Of a stretch of DNA of 64,000 bases, positions 40,555-49,665 are shown in pieces. Positions within the stretch are counted from its first letter, which is position 1, and each line of letters starts with the position of its first letter. This DNA comes from RBG-16-66-20 sp040752005. Its GTDB lineage: Bacteria; Pseudomonadota; Gammaproteobacteria; Burkholderiales; SG8-39. The notes beneath the pieces were generated by a model. That model was not told where the DNA came from and made no database searches. It saw only the letters and a program-made list of their open reading frames with translations. Location: the NCBI GenBank assembly GCA_040752005.1, contig JBFMFX010000018.1:1-64000 (forward strand), read 5' to 3'. The translations under genes were made by a program, and so were the position numbers.

Positions 40555-41046
40555 GTGCGCGCCGCCGCGGCGGCGCTTGTCCTGTTCGCTGCGTGCGCCT
40601 CGGCCGGGGAGCTGCAGCCGTGGACGGGCGGGGCGGCGCCCGCGCTCGCGCTCGCTGGTCTCGACGGGCGGAGCTACGATCTGCGCGCCTACCGCGGGCG
40701 GGTCGTGCTGGTGAACTTCTGGGCGACGTGGTGCGAGCCCTGCCGCGAGGAGATGCCAGCGATGAACGCGCTCAGGCGCTCGCTCGCCGGCCGCCCGTTC
40801 GAAGTGCTCGCGGTCAACCTCGGCGAGCCGGAATCCCGCATCCGCCGGTTCCTGGAGGCGATGCCGCTCGATTTCCCGGTGCTTCTCGATCGCGACATGG
40901 CGGCGGCGAAGGCCTGGCAGGCGCGCGTTCTCCCGGCGAGCTTCGTCGTCGGGCCCGACGGCCGCATCCGCTACAGCGCGCTCGGCGCGCTCGACTGGAA
41001 CGAGGAGCGCACGCGGCGCCGGGTCGTGGAGCTGCTGGCGCGATGA
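40555..41046 (+). CDS. TlpA-like periplasmic thioredoxin
   Basis: 163 residues. Signal peptide VRAAAAALVLFAACASAGE, then the AhpC/TSA-thioredoxin fold: LAGLDGRSYDLRAYRGRVVLVNFWATWCEPCREEMPAM with redox pair CEPC, and the cis-Pro loop VLPASFVVGPDGRIRY. It probably reduces periplasmic disulfides, possibly keeping the catalytic Cys of the transglutaminase reduced, or serves cytochrome maturation. GTG start six bases after the upstream stop; a four-base overlap with the next gene. Confidence 0.87.
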   Translation: MRAAAAALVLFAACASAGELQPWTGGAAPALALAGLDGRSYDLRAYRGRVVLVNFWATWCEPCREEMPAMNALRRSLAGRPFEVLAVNLGEPESRIRRFLEAMPLDFPVLLDRDMAAAKAWQARVLPASFVVGPDGRIRYSALGALDWNEERTRRRVVELLAR

Positions 41047-41867
41047 TGGCCGGCGAGCACGCCGGCAAGGTCCGCGCGGCCGTCTTTGCGCTCGCCGCGC
41101 TCGCCGCGCTCGCGTGCGCGGCGCTGGCCGCAGACGGGCCCGAGCGCGCCCCGTTCGTCACCACGCCCGAGGAGGTGGTCGAGCGCATGCTGGCGTTCGC
41201 AGACACGCGCGCCGACGACGTGGTGATCGATCTCGGCTCCGGCGACGGACGGATCGTGATCGCGGCCGCGCGCCGCTTCGGCGCGCGGGGATTGGGTGTC
41301 GAGCTGGATGCGAGCTTGGTCGAGATCGCGCGCGAGAACGCACGCCGCGCCGGCGTCGCGGAGCGTGTGCAGTTCGCGGTCGGCGACGTGCGGCACGCGG
41401 ACCTTTCGCGCGCCAGCGTCGTGACGATGTATCTGTTGCCGGCGCTCATGGATCAGCTCCAGGCGAAACTGCTCGCCGAGCTGCGCCCCGGCGCGCGCAT
41501 CGTCTCGCACGCGTTCGGCATGACGGGATGGAAGCCGGACCGCACGGTGACCGTGCGCCTTTCCCGGCGCCACGAGGGCCAGGGCGACGAGAGCCGGATC
41601 CATCTCTGGGTGGTCCCGGCGCAGGTGCGCGGCGAGTGGAGCGCGCCCGGCTGGCGATTGCGCATCGCCCAGAATTACCAGGAAGTCGAGGTCGAGGCCG
41701 AGCGCGCCGGCCGGCGGCTCGCCCTCGCCGAGGTACGGCTGCGCGGCACCGAGTTCGCGTTTTCGGCCGAAGGACTGCGTTTTACCGGCCGCGTCGCGGG
41801 CGATCGCATCGCAGGAGAGCTGGTGCACGGCGCGCAGCGCCTGCCGCTCGAATTCCGCCGCCGCTGA
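41043..41867 (+). CDS. SAM-dependent methyltransferase with N-terminal signal/anchor
   Basis: A 274-residue class I methyltransferase. The cofactor motif VVIDLGSGDGRIVIAAARRFG and acidic loop GVELDASLVEIARENARR are intact; FAVGDVRHADLSRASVVTMYLLPALM follows. A hydrophobic N-terminus (VRAAVFALAALAALACAALAADG) looks like a signal peptide or anchor, odd for an enzyme needing cytoplasmic SAM. The C-terminal 90 residues form a beta-rich extension (EVEVEAERAGRRLALAEVRL, FSAEGLRFTGRVAGDRIAGEL). ATG overlaps the TlpA stop. Confidence 0.85.
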   Translation: MMAGEHAGKVRAAVFALAALAALACAALAADGPERAPFVTTPEEVVERMLAFADTRADDVVIDLGSGDGRIVIAAARRFGARGLGVELDASLVEIARENARRAGVAERVQFAVGDVRHADLSRASVVTMYLLPALMDQLQAKLLAELRPGARIVSHAFGMTGWKPDRTVTVRLSRRHEGQGDESRIHLWVVPAQVRGEWSAPGWRLRIAQNYQEVEVEAERAGRRLALAEVRLRGTEFAFSAEGLRFTGRVAGDRIAGELVHGAQRLPLEFRRR

Positions 41868-41875
41868 GGCGCGGG

Positions 41876-43258
41876 CTAGATCACCTTTCCCGGGTTCATC
41901 AGCCCGCGCGGGTCGAGCGTGTGCTTGAGCGCGCGCATGAGCTCCAGCTCCAGCGCGTCCTTGTGGCGCCGGATCTCCTCGCGCTTCAACTGCCCCAGGC
42001 CGTGCTCGGCGGAGATCGAGCCGCCGAGCGCGGCGACCGTGTCGTACACCACGCGGTTCACCTCCTCGCGGCGCGCAACGAGCGCGGCGTCGCCGACGTT
42101 GTAGTGGAGATTCCCGTCACCGACGTGGCCGAAGCAGTAAATGCGCGTGCCGGGAAACCGCGCCTCGATCGCCTGGCCGGCGCGCGCGACGAATTCCGGC
42201 ACGCGCGACACCGGCACCGAGACGTCGTGCTTGACGTTGGTGAACTGTGCCTCGGGGATCGCCTCGCGCAATCGCCAGAGCGCCGCCGCCTGCAGGTGGC
42301 TCTGCGCGACCGCCGCATCGTGCACGATGCCGCCCTCGATCGCCTCGGCGAGCGCGGCTTCCAGCCGCGCGGCGAGCGCCTCGAACGAGTCGGCGTCGGA
42401 GGCCTCGGCGAGCACGTACCACGGATGCGGCGCGGCGAGCGGATCGCGCGCGTCGCGCGCGTGCTCGAGCACCGCCTCCAGGCACGGGCGCGACACCAGC
42501 TCGAATGCGCTCAGCCGATCGCCCAGCCGTGCGCGCAGGCGCGCGAGCAGCTCGACGGCGCGCGCCGGGCTCTCGAGCGCGATCCAGGCCGCGACGATGG
42601 CCGTCGGCAGCGGATGCAGTCTCAGCACCGCCGCGGTGATGACGCCGAGCGTTCCCTCGGCGCCGATGAAAAGCTGCTTCAGGTCGTAGCCGGTGTTGTC
42701 CTTGCGCAGCGCTCGCAGGCCGTTCCAGACGCGCCCGTCGGGCAGCACCACTTCGAGCCCGAGCACCTGCTCGCGCGCGTTGCCGTAGCGAAGGACGTTC
42801 ACGCCGCCGGCGTTGGTCGAGAGGTTGCCGCCGATCTGGCAGCTTCCTTCGGCGGCGAGCGAGAGCGGGAAAAAGCGCCCGGCCTGTTCGGCCGCGCGCT
42901 GAACGTTGGCAAGAACACAGCCGGCTTCCACCGTGATCGTGTCGTTGAGCGGATCCACTTCCCGGATGCGGTTCAGGCGCGAGAGCGACAACACGATCTC
43001 GGGCTGCCGCCCGGTGGGCACCGAGCCTCCGGACAGGCCCGTGTTGCCCCCCTGCGGCACGATCGCGACGCCGGCTTCGACGGCGAGCCTCACCACCTCG
43101 GCGACTTCGGCGGTGTTCGCCGGCCGGACCACGGCCAGCGCGCTCGCACGGTACTGCCGGCGCCAGTCGGTGAAATAGGCCGCGGTGTCCGCTGGCGCGG
43201 TGAGGACATGCCGCTCGCCGACGGCGGCGGCGAGCGCGGCGAGAAACGCGGCGGTCAT
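41876..43258 (-). CDS. FAD-linked oxidase (GlcD/D-2-hydroxyacid dehydrogenase type)
   Basis: A 460-residue flavoprotein of the VAO/PCMH fold. The FAD diphosphate loop is GVAIVPQGGNTGLSGGSVP. Further sites are GGNLSTNAGGVNVLRYGNAREQVLGLEVVLPDG, and C-terminal FGHVGDGNLHYNVGD and ISAEHGLGQLKREEI with metal and substrate residues. It probably oxidises a D-2-hydroxy acid to the 2-oxo acid. ATG 43258 is the family-like start. It is divergent from a substrate-binding-protein gene with only 41 bp between starts. Confidence 0.92.
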   Translation of the reverse strand: MTAAFLAALAAAVGERHVLTAPADTAAYFTDWRRQYRASALAVVRPANTAEVAEVVRLAVEAGVAIVPQGGNTGLSGGSVPTGRQPEIVLSLSRLNRIREVDPLNDTITVEAGCVLANVQRAAEQAGRFFPLSLAAEGSCQIGGNLSTNAGGVNVLRYGNAREQVLGLEVVLPDGRVWNGLRALRKDNTGYDLKQLFIGAEGTLGVITAAVLRLHPLPTAIVAAWIALESPARAVELLARLRARLGDRLSAFELVSRPCLEAVLEHARDARDPLAAPHPWYVLAEASDADSFEALAARLEAALAEAIEGGIVHDAAVAQSHLQAAALWRLREAIPEAQFTNVKHDVSVPVSRVPEFVARAGQAIEARFPGTRIYCFGHVGDGNLHYNVGDAALVARREEVNRVVYDTVAALGGSISAEHGLGQLKREEIRRHKDALELELMRALKHTLDPRGLMNPGKVI

Positions 43259-43299
43259 TGTTGACGGCGATTTTCCCACACCGTACTTTGAGCACCGCC

Positions 43300-44463
43300 A
43301 TGCGAGCGCTCGCTGCGATCTTTCTTCTTTGCATCGCGCCGGCGGCGGCTCAGGCGCCGGTGGTGCTCGGCGCCGTCGTCCCGCAGACGGGGCTGTTCGC
43401 GGATGCGGCGGCGAGCTATGCGCGCGGCCTGCGGCTGTGGGCCGAGCAGGCGAACGCGGCCGGCGGGTTGCTCGGCCGTCCGGTGGATCTCGTCCTGCTC
43501 GACGACGGCTCCGATACGCAGCGCGTGCCCGCTCTGTACGAGGCGCTGATCGGCGAGCGACGCGCCGAGCTTCTCGTCGGCCCTTTCGGCTCGGCGGCGA
43601 CGCTCGGGGCGGCCGCCGTCGCAGAACGCGCGCGGCGTGTCATGGTCAACGCCGCCGGCACCGCGCCGGGAATCCATCGCAAGGGCACTCGCTACGTCTT
43701 TCAGGCGATCGCGCCGCCTGCGGAATACGGTCGCGGCGTGCTGGAGATCGCGCGCCGCGAGGGTATTGCGCGCGTGCTCGTGCTCGCGCGCGACGACCCC
43801 CTCGCGCGCGCGGCGGCCACGCGCCTGCGCGAGCAGGCGCTGGCGGCGGGCCTGGTCGCCGGCCCCGTGCAGCTGTACAAGCCCGGCGCGGACGATTTCG
43901 CATCGCAGATCGAGCAGGCGCGGAAAGACGGGATCGAGGCATGGATCGCGTTCGGCCTGGCAAACGATGCGGCCGCGATGGTGAAGAGCCTGCGCAAGCA
44001 CGGCTGGGCGCCCGCGCTCTTCCTTGCCCAGGGTGCTGCCGATCCGGCTTTCATCGGCCTGGTGGGGCAGGATGCGGAGCTTGCGATGGGCATCTCGCCC
44101 TACGAGCCGCGCGCACCGACCGCCGGCAACCGCGAGTTCGTCCAGGCCTACACGAAGCGCTGGAACGCGCCGCCGGATGCACTGGCGGCGGCCGGCTACT
44201 CCGCGGCCCGGCTGCTCGAGCTGGCGGCACTGCGGGCGGGCGCGCTCGATCAGGAAAAGCTGCGCCAAGCGCTCGCGACCGAGGAATTCGCCACGCCGCT
44301 CGGGATCCATCGGGTGGACGCCGACGGCCTGCAGACGGGCGCGATGCCGCTCGTCATTCAGATCCAGCGCGGCCGGCGCGAGATCGTCTGGCCCGAAGCG
44401 CTTGCCACGGCGCGCTGGCGGCTTCCCTTCCCGGCCTGGGAAGGGCGCCGGCGTCTCGAGTAG
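43300..44463 (+). CDS. branched-chain amino acid-type ABC substrate-binding protein
   Basis: 387 residues of the Leu/Ile/Val-binding (type I periplasmic) fold. Signal peptide MRALAAIFLLCIAPAAAQAP is followed by VVLGAVVPQTGLFADAAASYARGLRLWAEQANAAGGLLGRPV in segments, and VGPFGSAATLGAAAVAERARRVMVNAAG. No ABC permease or ATPase genes lie nearby, so it either uses transporters encoded elsewhere or acts as a sensor. The MFS gene starts after its stop. Confidence 0.88.
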   Translation: MRALAAIFLLCIAPAAAQAPVVLGAVVPQTGLFADAAASYARGLRLWAEQANAAGGLLGRPVDLVLLDDGSDTQRVPALYEALIGERRAELLVGPFGSAATLGAAAVAERARRVMVNAAGTAPGIHRKGTRYVFQAIAPPAEYGRGVLEIARREGIARVLVLARDDPLARAAATRLREQALAAGLVAGPVQLYKPGADDFASQIEQARKDGIEAWIAFGLANDAAAMVKSLRKHGWAPALFLAQGAADPAFIGLVGQDAELAMGISPYEPRAPTAGNREFVQAYTKRWNAPPDALAAAGYSAARLLELAALRAGALDQEKLRQALATEEFATPLGIHRVDADGLQTGAMPLVIQIQRGRREIVWPEALATARWRLPFPAWEGRRRLE

Positions 44464-44464
44464 C

Positions 44465-45691
44465 GTGGCGCCCGCGGGCGAGCGGCCGCCGCCGCGCGAC
44501 GGGCCGCAGGCGACCGGGGTCGCACCGGCGCTTGCGGTCACGCTGGCAGTCCAGACGCTCGCTGCGTTCGCGGTGTATTGCGCGCCGGTGCTCGCGCCGC
44601 TTGCCGCACCCGCCCTCGGCGTCGCACCGTCGGCGGTCGGCTATTACATCGCCGCGACCTATGCCGGAAGCATGATCGGCTCGGCCGCAGCCGGCGGCTG
44701 GGTGGCGCGCTTCGGCCCGATTCGCGTCAGCCAGGCGGGCCTTGCGCTCGGTTTCGCCGGTCTTGCGCTGGATGCCGGCGCCCTGCTGCCGCTCGCGATC
44801 ATGGGAGGCTTGATCGTCGGGCTCGGCTATGGGCCGGCCACACCTGCGAGCTCCGTGATCCTGATTCGCACCGCGCCGCCCTCCATGGTTTCGCTCGTGT
44901 TCTCGATCAAGCAGACCGGGGTACCGGCCGGCGGCGTGCTCGCCGGGGCGATCGCGCCTGCGCTTGCCCTGGCGCTCGGCTGGCAGGGCGCGGCGCTCGC
45001 AATCGGCGCGGCATGCCTTGCATTGGCGCTGGCGATAGAGCCGATGCGGCGCCGCTATGACCTCGAGCTCAGGCCCTCGGCCCCGGCGTCGGTCAGGAGC
45101 GCGCTCGCGCCGGTGGCGATGGTGCTCGCCGATCCGATGCTCCGGCGCATGTGCGTATGCTCGTTCGTGTACGGCGGGGTGCAGATCACGCTGGTCACCT
45201 ATCTGGTCACTTTTCTCGTCGAGAGCTTCGCGCTCTCGCTCGTGATCGCCGGCATGGTGATGGCGGTCTCGCAGGTGGCGAGCGTCGCCGGACGGGTGCT
45301 CTGGGGCCTCGCCGCCGACCGGCTGCTGAGCCGCCGCGCGATGCTCGGCCTGCTCGGCATCGGCATGGGAGCCTCCGCTGCGGCTGCGCTCGCGGCCGGC
45401 CCCGGCTGGCCCGCGTGGCTGCTCTTTGCCTACGCGGCGGTGTTCGGGGCGACGGCGGTGGGCTGGAACGGCGTCTTTCTCGCCGAGGTCGCGCGCGTGG
45501 CGCCGCAGGGCCGCACCAGCGAAGCGACCGGCGGGTGCCTGTTCTTCACCTATCTCGGGGTCGTGCTCACGCCGCCCGCGTTCAACGCCCTGCTTGCTCT
45601 TGGCGGCGGCTATGCGCTCGCCTACGCCGCGTTCGCGGTGCCGTCGCTCGCGGTGGGCGCGTGGCTGCTCGCGGGGAGGCCGCCGCGGTGA
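44465..45691 (+). CDS. MFS transporter
   Basis: About 408 residues and twelve predicted helices in two six-helix halves. The loop 2-3 signature is present in degenerate form (GGWVARFGPIRVSQAGLALGF) and the second-half counterpart is GRVLWGLAADRLLSRRAMLGLLG. Substrate unknown; a monocarboxylate or drug is possible. GTG start directly after the binding-protein stop, and a four-base overlap with the hydrolase gene, so the four genes 43300-47359 form an operon. Confidence 0.85.
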   Translation: MAPAGERPPPRDGPQATGVAPALAVTLAVQTLAAFAVYCAPVLAPLAAPALGVAPSAVGYYIAATYAGSMIGSAAAGGWVARFGPIRVSQAGLALGFAGLALDAGALLPLAIMGGLIVGLGYGPATPASSVILIRTAPPSMVSLVFSIKQTGVPAGGVLAGAIAPALALALGWQGAALAIGAACLALALAIEPMRRRYDLELRPSAPASVRSALAPVAMVLADPMLRRMCVCSFVYGGVQITLVTYLVTFLVESFALSLVIAGMVMAVSQVASVAGRVLWGLAADRLLSRRAMLGLLGIGMGASAAAALAAGPGWPAWLLFAYAAVFGATAVGWNGVFLAEVARVAPQGRTSEATGGCLFFTYLGVVLTPPAFNALLALGGGYALAYAAFAVPSLAVGAWLLAGRPPR

Positions 45692-46341
45692 CCGACGGCG
45701 CCGCGCTGCCTGCCCCTGTGCGCGAGGTCGTGCTGGTGCCGGGGCTGTGGGCGCCGCGCTTCGTCATGGCGCCGCTCGCCGCGCGGCTCGCGCATGCGGG
45801 TTTCCGCTGCCGCATGTTCGGATACTCCGGCCGCGCGCAGCCGCTCCAGGCGCACGTCGAGCGGCTTGCGCGCTTTGCGCGCGCGACAGGCCCCGCCCAC
45901 TTCGTCGGTCACAGCCTGGGCGGACTGGTGGTGCTCGCGACGCTGGAGCGCGAGCGCACGATCGCCTGCGGCCGCGTGCTGCTGCTCGGCGCGCCGGTGC
46001 GCGGCTCGCTCGCCGGCCGGCGCCTCGCACGCCGTGCCCCGGGTCGGTGGCTGCTCGGGGCGAGCGCGTCGCTGTGGCGCGAAGGGCGCGAGGCGCGCTG
46101 GACGAGGCCGGAACCGCTCGGGGTCATTGCCGGCTCGCTTCCGGTCGGTCTGGGGCGACTGATCGCCGGCGTTCCCGGTCCGAGCGACGGAGTGGTGCGG
46201 CTGGAGGAAACCGAAATCGAGGGCATGTCCGAGCGCATCCTGCTGCCGGTGTCGCACAGCGCGATGCTGATTTCGGCGCGTGTCGCGCGGCAGGTGGTCG
46301 CGTTCCTTTCCACCGGGAGGTTCGTTCGTGAGGACGCTTAG
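45688..46341 (+). CDS. alpha/beta hydrolase
   Basis: A 217-residue lipase-like hydrolase. The oxyanion region VVLVPGLWAPRFVMAPLAARL opens the fold, the nucleophile Ser is in AHFVGHSLGGLVVLATL, and a late His is in LPVSHSAMLISARVA. Small size suggests a minimal core without a lid. GTG overlaps the MFS stop (GTGA) and the metallopeptidase gene starts inside its 3' end, so translation is coupled. Confidence 0.85.
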   Translation: MTDGAALPAPVREVVLVPGLWAPRFVMAPLAARLAHAGFRCRMFGYSGRAQPLQAHVERLARFARATGPAHFVGHSLGGLVVLATLERERTIACGRVLLLGAPVRGSLAGRRLARRAPGRWLLGASASLWREGREARWTRPEPLGVIAGSLPVGLGRLIAGVPGPSDGVVRLEETEIEGMSERILLPVSHSAMLISARVARQVVAFLSTGRFVREDA

Positions 46342-47359
46342 CGTGCTCGCCGTCGCTTTCGCGCTCTCCGGCTGCGAGACGCTCGGCTACTACGCGCAGG
46401 CGATCTCCGGCCACCTCGACTTGATGAGCCGGGCAAGGCCGGTGGCGGAGCTGCTCGCCGATCCGCAGGTGCCGCCGGCGCTGCGCGAGCGGCTGGCACT
46501 CGCGCAGCGCATCCGCGATTTCGCCTCGAGGGAGTTGAAGCTGCCGGACAACGGTTCGTATCGCGGCTACGCCGACCTCGGGCGGCCGTTCGCCGTCTGG
46601 AACGTGGTCGCAGCGCCGGAGTTTTCGCTCGAACCGGTGCGCGCGTGCTTTCCGGTGGCGGGGTGCGTCGCCTACCGCGGCTTCTTCGAGCGCGCGGCGG
46701 CGCAGGCCTACGCCGAACGCCTGCGCGCATCGGGGCACGACGTCTACCTCTACGGAGTGCCTGCCTACTCGACGCTCGGGCGCTTCGACGATCCGCTGCT
46801 TTCGACCTTCATTGATCGCAGCGAGGCCGAGCTCGCGGGGCTGATCTTTCACGAGCTGGCGCACCAGGTCGCGTATGCCCGCGACGACACCGCGTTCAAC
46901 GAATCCTTTGCCGTGGCCGTCGAGCGCGAAGGCCTGCGGCGCTGGCTGCGCGGGCGCGACGCGGAACTGGCGCGGCTTGCCGCAGCGCAGGCGCGCGCGG
47001 CCGAAGTCGAGGCGCTCATGCAAGCCGCACGCGCGCGTCTCGCAGCTCTTTATCGCGAGCCGCTCGCGCCGGATCTCATGCGCAGGCGCAAGCATGCCGA
47101 GCTCGCGGCGCTCAAGGCGGCGCTCGCCGCCCATCCTCGCTACCGCGACCTCGAGCCGAACAACGCGGTGCTCGCGGCGCACGCCGCCTACACGCGCTTG
47201 GTGCCGCGGTTCGAGCGGCTGCTTGCCGAGGAAGGCGGGGATCTCGCGCGCTTCTACGAGCGAGTGCGTCGCCTTGCGGCGCTCGAGCCGGCGGCCCGCG
47301 GCGCTTTCGCTCCCGCGGACGCGTCGAACGGCGGCCCCGGTGCGCTCCCGCTCAACTGA
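46328..47359 (+). CDS. putative zinc aminopeptidase lipoprotein (PF10023-like)
   Basis: A 343-residue lipoprotein. Signal VRTLSVLAVAFALSGC with lipobox LSGC, then GYYAQAISGHLDLMSRARPVAEL and SYRGYADLGRPFAVWNVVAAPEFSL, characteristic of the family. The zinc motif is AGLIFHELAHQVAYARDDTAFNESFA (HExxH with downstream Glu). GTG start with GGGAGG upstream. It overlaps the end of the convergent GST gene by eight bases. Confidence 0.87.
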   Translation: MRTLSVLAVAFALSGCETLGYYAQAISGHLDLMSRARPVAELLADPQVPPALRERLALAQRIRDFASRELKLPDNGSYRGYADLGRPFAVWNVVAAPEFSLEPVRACFPVAGCVAYRGFFERAAAQAYAERLRASGHDVYLYGVPAYSTLGRFDDPLLSTFIDRSEAELAGLIFHELAHQVAYARDDTAFNESFAVAVEREGLRRWLRGRDAELARLAAAQARAAEVEALMQAARARLAALYREPLAPDLMRRRKHAELAALKAALAAHPRYRDLEPNNAVLAAHAAYTRLVPRFERLLAEEGGDLARFYERVRRLAALEPAARGAFAPADASNGGPGALPLN

Positions 47360-47966
47360 GCGGGATGTCCACGACCTTGGCGAACGCCGGGCGCGTAGCC
47401 AGGCGCTCGAACCACGCCTCGAGATGCGGGTAGGCCGGCCTCTCGATCGGCAGTCGCATCCAGATGTGCACATGGCAGCCGAGGGGGATGTCGCCCATCG
47501 AGAAGCGGCCCGCCACATAGGGTCGCTCCTTGAGCGCGGCATCCAGGATCGCGAGCAGCTCGGCCGACCGCCTGCGCCCTTCCTCGATCGCGGCCGAATC
47601 GCGCCTCTCGGGCGGCGTGCGCACCAGTCCCCAGAACACCGGCCGCAACGCCGCCTGGAAGCTGAACGTCCAGTCTATCCACTGATCCGCGATCGCGCGC
47701 TCGCGCTCGTCCACCGGCCAGAGCACGCCCTTGCCGAATCTGGCGGCGAGATAGCGCACAATCGCGTGCGACTCCCACAGCACGAAGCCGTCTTCTTCCA
47801 GTGTCGGCACCAGGCCGTTCGGGTTGAGCCTGCGGTATTCGGGCGTGTTGACCACGCCGTACTGCATGCCGGCGTCCACGCGCTCGTAGGCAAGCCCCAG
47901 CTCTTCCAGGCACCAGAGCGCCTTCTTCACGTTGACCGAATTCGTCCGGCCCCAGATCCTCAGCAT
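47352..47966 (-). CDS. glutathione S-transferase family protein
   Basis: 204 residues. The thioredoxin-like N-domain reads LRIWGRTNSVNVKKALWCLEELGLAYERVDAG, with Ser/Asn at the usual glutathione-activating position, and the GSH-gamma-glutamyl site LVPTLEEDGFVLWESHAIVRYLA. The all-helical C-domain ends near AFAKVVDIPLS. It probably conjugates or reduces small electrophiles with glutathione. A palindromic repeat lies just upstream of its start. Confidence 0.9.
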   Translation of the reverse strand: MLRIWGRTNSVNVKKALWCLEELGLAYERVDAGMQYGVVNTPEYRRLNPNGLVPTLEEDGFVLWESHAIVRYLAARFGKGVLWPVDERERAIADQWIDWTFSFQAALRPVFWGLVRTPPERRDSAAIEEGRRRSAELLAILDAALKERPYVAGRFSMGDIPLGCHVHIWMRLPIERPAYPHLEAWFERLATRPAFAKVVDIPLS

Positions 47967-47976
47967 CGCCTCTCCC

Positions 47977-48013
47977 GAAAACAGGGTCAGACCCGGGTCT
48001 GACCCTGTTTTTC
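47977..48013. repeat. 36-bp palindrome family, copy 4
   Basis: GAAAACAGGGTCAGACCC then GGGTCTGACCCTGTTTTTC, a perfect core. Unlike the other copies it lies between two genes on the same strand, just after the ggt stop and just upstream of the GST start, so it would terminate ggt transcripts. Confidence 0.85.
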
Positions 48014-48019
48014 TGCGTG

Positions 48020-49612
48020 TCAGAAGCCGGCAGCCTGGCCGTCGCGGCGCGGATCGCTCGCGCCGAGGTAGCCGTCCTCGAGCTTCCAGATCGCCTGGCA
48101 GCTGCCGAAATCCATGTAGCCTTCCTTGAGCTCGGTGATACGGTGTCCGCGAGCGGCGAGATCCTGCAACACGGCCGGCGCGAAACCTCCCTCGACGTTG
48201 ACCTCGAGGTCCTTCACCCAGCGGAAACGTGGTCCGTCGCAGGCGGCCTGCGGGTTCTGGCCGTAGTCGGCGATGCGCACGACGAGCTGCACGTGCCCCT
48301 GCGGCTGCATCGTGCCACCCATGACGCCGAAGCTCATGACCGGCCGGCCGTCCCGTGTCATGAATCCCGGAATGATCGTCTGGTAAGGGCGCTTGCGCGG
48401 CCCGACCCGGTTCGGGTGCTCGGGCTTGAGCACGAACGTCGCGCCGCGGTTCTGAAGCGAGATTCCGGTGCCGGGTACGACCACGCCCGAGCCGAAGCCC
48501 ATGTAGTTCGACTGAATGAGCGAAACCATCATGCCCGAGGCATCGGCCGCGGTGAGGTACACCGTGCCGCCACGGGGCGGGGCGCCCGCGGCGAACACCT
48601 GCGCGCGTCGCCGGTCAATCAGCTTCGCGCGCGCCGCGAGATAGCCCGGGTCGAGCAGCCGCTCTGCGGCGAACGGCATGTGCTCCGGGTCGGCGACATA
48701 CGCGAGCGCGTCGGCAAAGGCGAGCTTCACCGCCTCGATCTGCAGGTGCACGCTGTCGGCGCCGTCTACCGGCAGGCTCGCCATGTCGAAATGCGAAAGG
48801 ATGCCGAGCGCGAGGAGCGCGACGATGCCCTGGCCGTTCGGCGGCAGCTCGTGCACCGTGTAGCCGCGGTAGCCAACCGCCAGCGGCGCCACCCAGTCGG
48901 ATTCGTGCGCCGCGAGGTCGGCGACGCGCAGCGCGGCGTCGTGCGCCCTCGCGTGCGCTTCCATTTTCTCGGCGAGTTCGCCGCGGTAGAACGCGTCGCC
49001 GCGCGTCGCGGCGATTTTTTCCAGCGTCGCCGCATGCTCCGGGAACCGGAACCGCTCGCCCGGAGCGGGCGTGCGCCCGCCGGGCATGAACGCCTCGGCG
49101 AAACCCGGCTGGTCCTTGAGTTCTTTTGCCTGCTGCGCCCATTGTCGCGCGACCGTCGGCGACACGAGATAGCCCTCGCGCCCGTAGCGGATCACCGGCT
49201 CGAAGAGCCGCTCGAAGGCGAGCCGCCCGAATCGCTCCGAAAGCATGCGCCAGCCCGAGACGCAGCCGGGGACGGTCACCGTGTTCCAGCCGCGCTGCGG
49301 CATCGCCTGCGCGCCGCCGAAGTAGGCCGGAGTCCACGCCGCCGGAGAGCGCCCGGAGGCGTTCAGGCCGTGCAGGCGCTCGCCGTCCCAGACGATGGCG
49401 AAAAGGTCCGAGCCGATGCCGTTGGAAACCGGCTCGACCAGCGTCAGCGTGATCGCCGTGGCGAGGGCCGCGTCCACCGCGTTGCCGCCGGCGGCGAGCA
49501 TCGCCACGCCCGCCTGCGCGGCGAGCGGCTGCGACGTGGCGACGACATTTCCCGCAAGAAGCGGCTTGCGCGGCCAGGCGTAGGGGAAAGTCCAAGAAAA
49601 TGGCACGGTCAC
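48020..49612 (-). CDS. gamma-glutamyltransferase
   Basis: A 530-residue Ntn-hydrolase precursor. N-terminal part GNVVATSQPLAAQAGVAMLAAGGNAVDAALATAI in family order; the autocleavage nucleophile Thr is in PPRGGTVYLTAADASGMMVSLIQSNY; then VPGTGISLQNRGATF and the C-terminal YMDFGSCQAIW. No signal peptide, as in the cytoplasmic GGT-like acylase subgroup. It transfers or hydrolyses gamma-glutamyl groups. GTG start, divergent from a small hypothetical gene. Confidence 0.92.
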   Translation of the reverse strand: MTVPFSWTFPYAWPRKPLLAGNVVATSQPLAAQAGVAMLAAGGNAVDAALATAITLTLVEPVSNGIGSDLFAIVWDGERLHGLNASGRSPAAWTPAYFGGAQAMPQRGWNTVTVPGCVSGWRMLSERFGRLAFERLFEPVIRYGREGYLVSPTVARQWAQQAKELKDQPGFAEAFMPGGRTPAPGERFRFPEHAATLEKIAATRGDAFYRGELAEKMEAHARAHDAALRVADLAAHESDWVAPLAVGYRGYTVHELPPNGQGIVALLALGILSHFDMASLPVDGADSVHLQIEAVKLAFADALAYVADPEHMPFAAERLLDPGYLAARAKLIDRRRAQVFAAGAPPRGGTVYLTAADASGMMVSLIQSNYMGFGSGVVVPGTGISLQNRGATFVLKPEHPNRVGPRKRPYQTIIPGFMTRDGRPVMSFGVMGGTMQPQGHVQLVVRIADYGQNPQAACDGPRFRWVKDLEVNVEGGFAPAVLQDLAARGHRITELKEGYMDFGSCQAIWKLEDGYLGASDPRRDGQAAGF

Positions 49613-49665
49613 GCCTCTATTCTAAGCGGCACTTTCGTGCTATCCAGTGACGTTTCGACGCGCCC

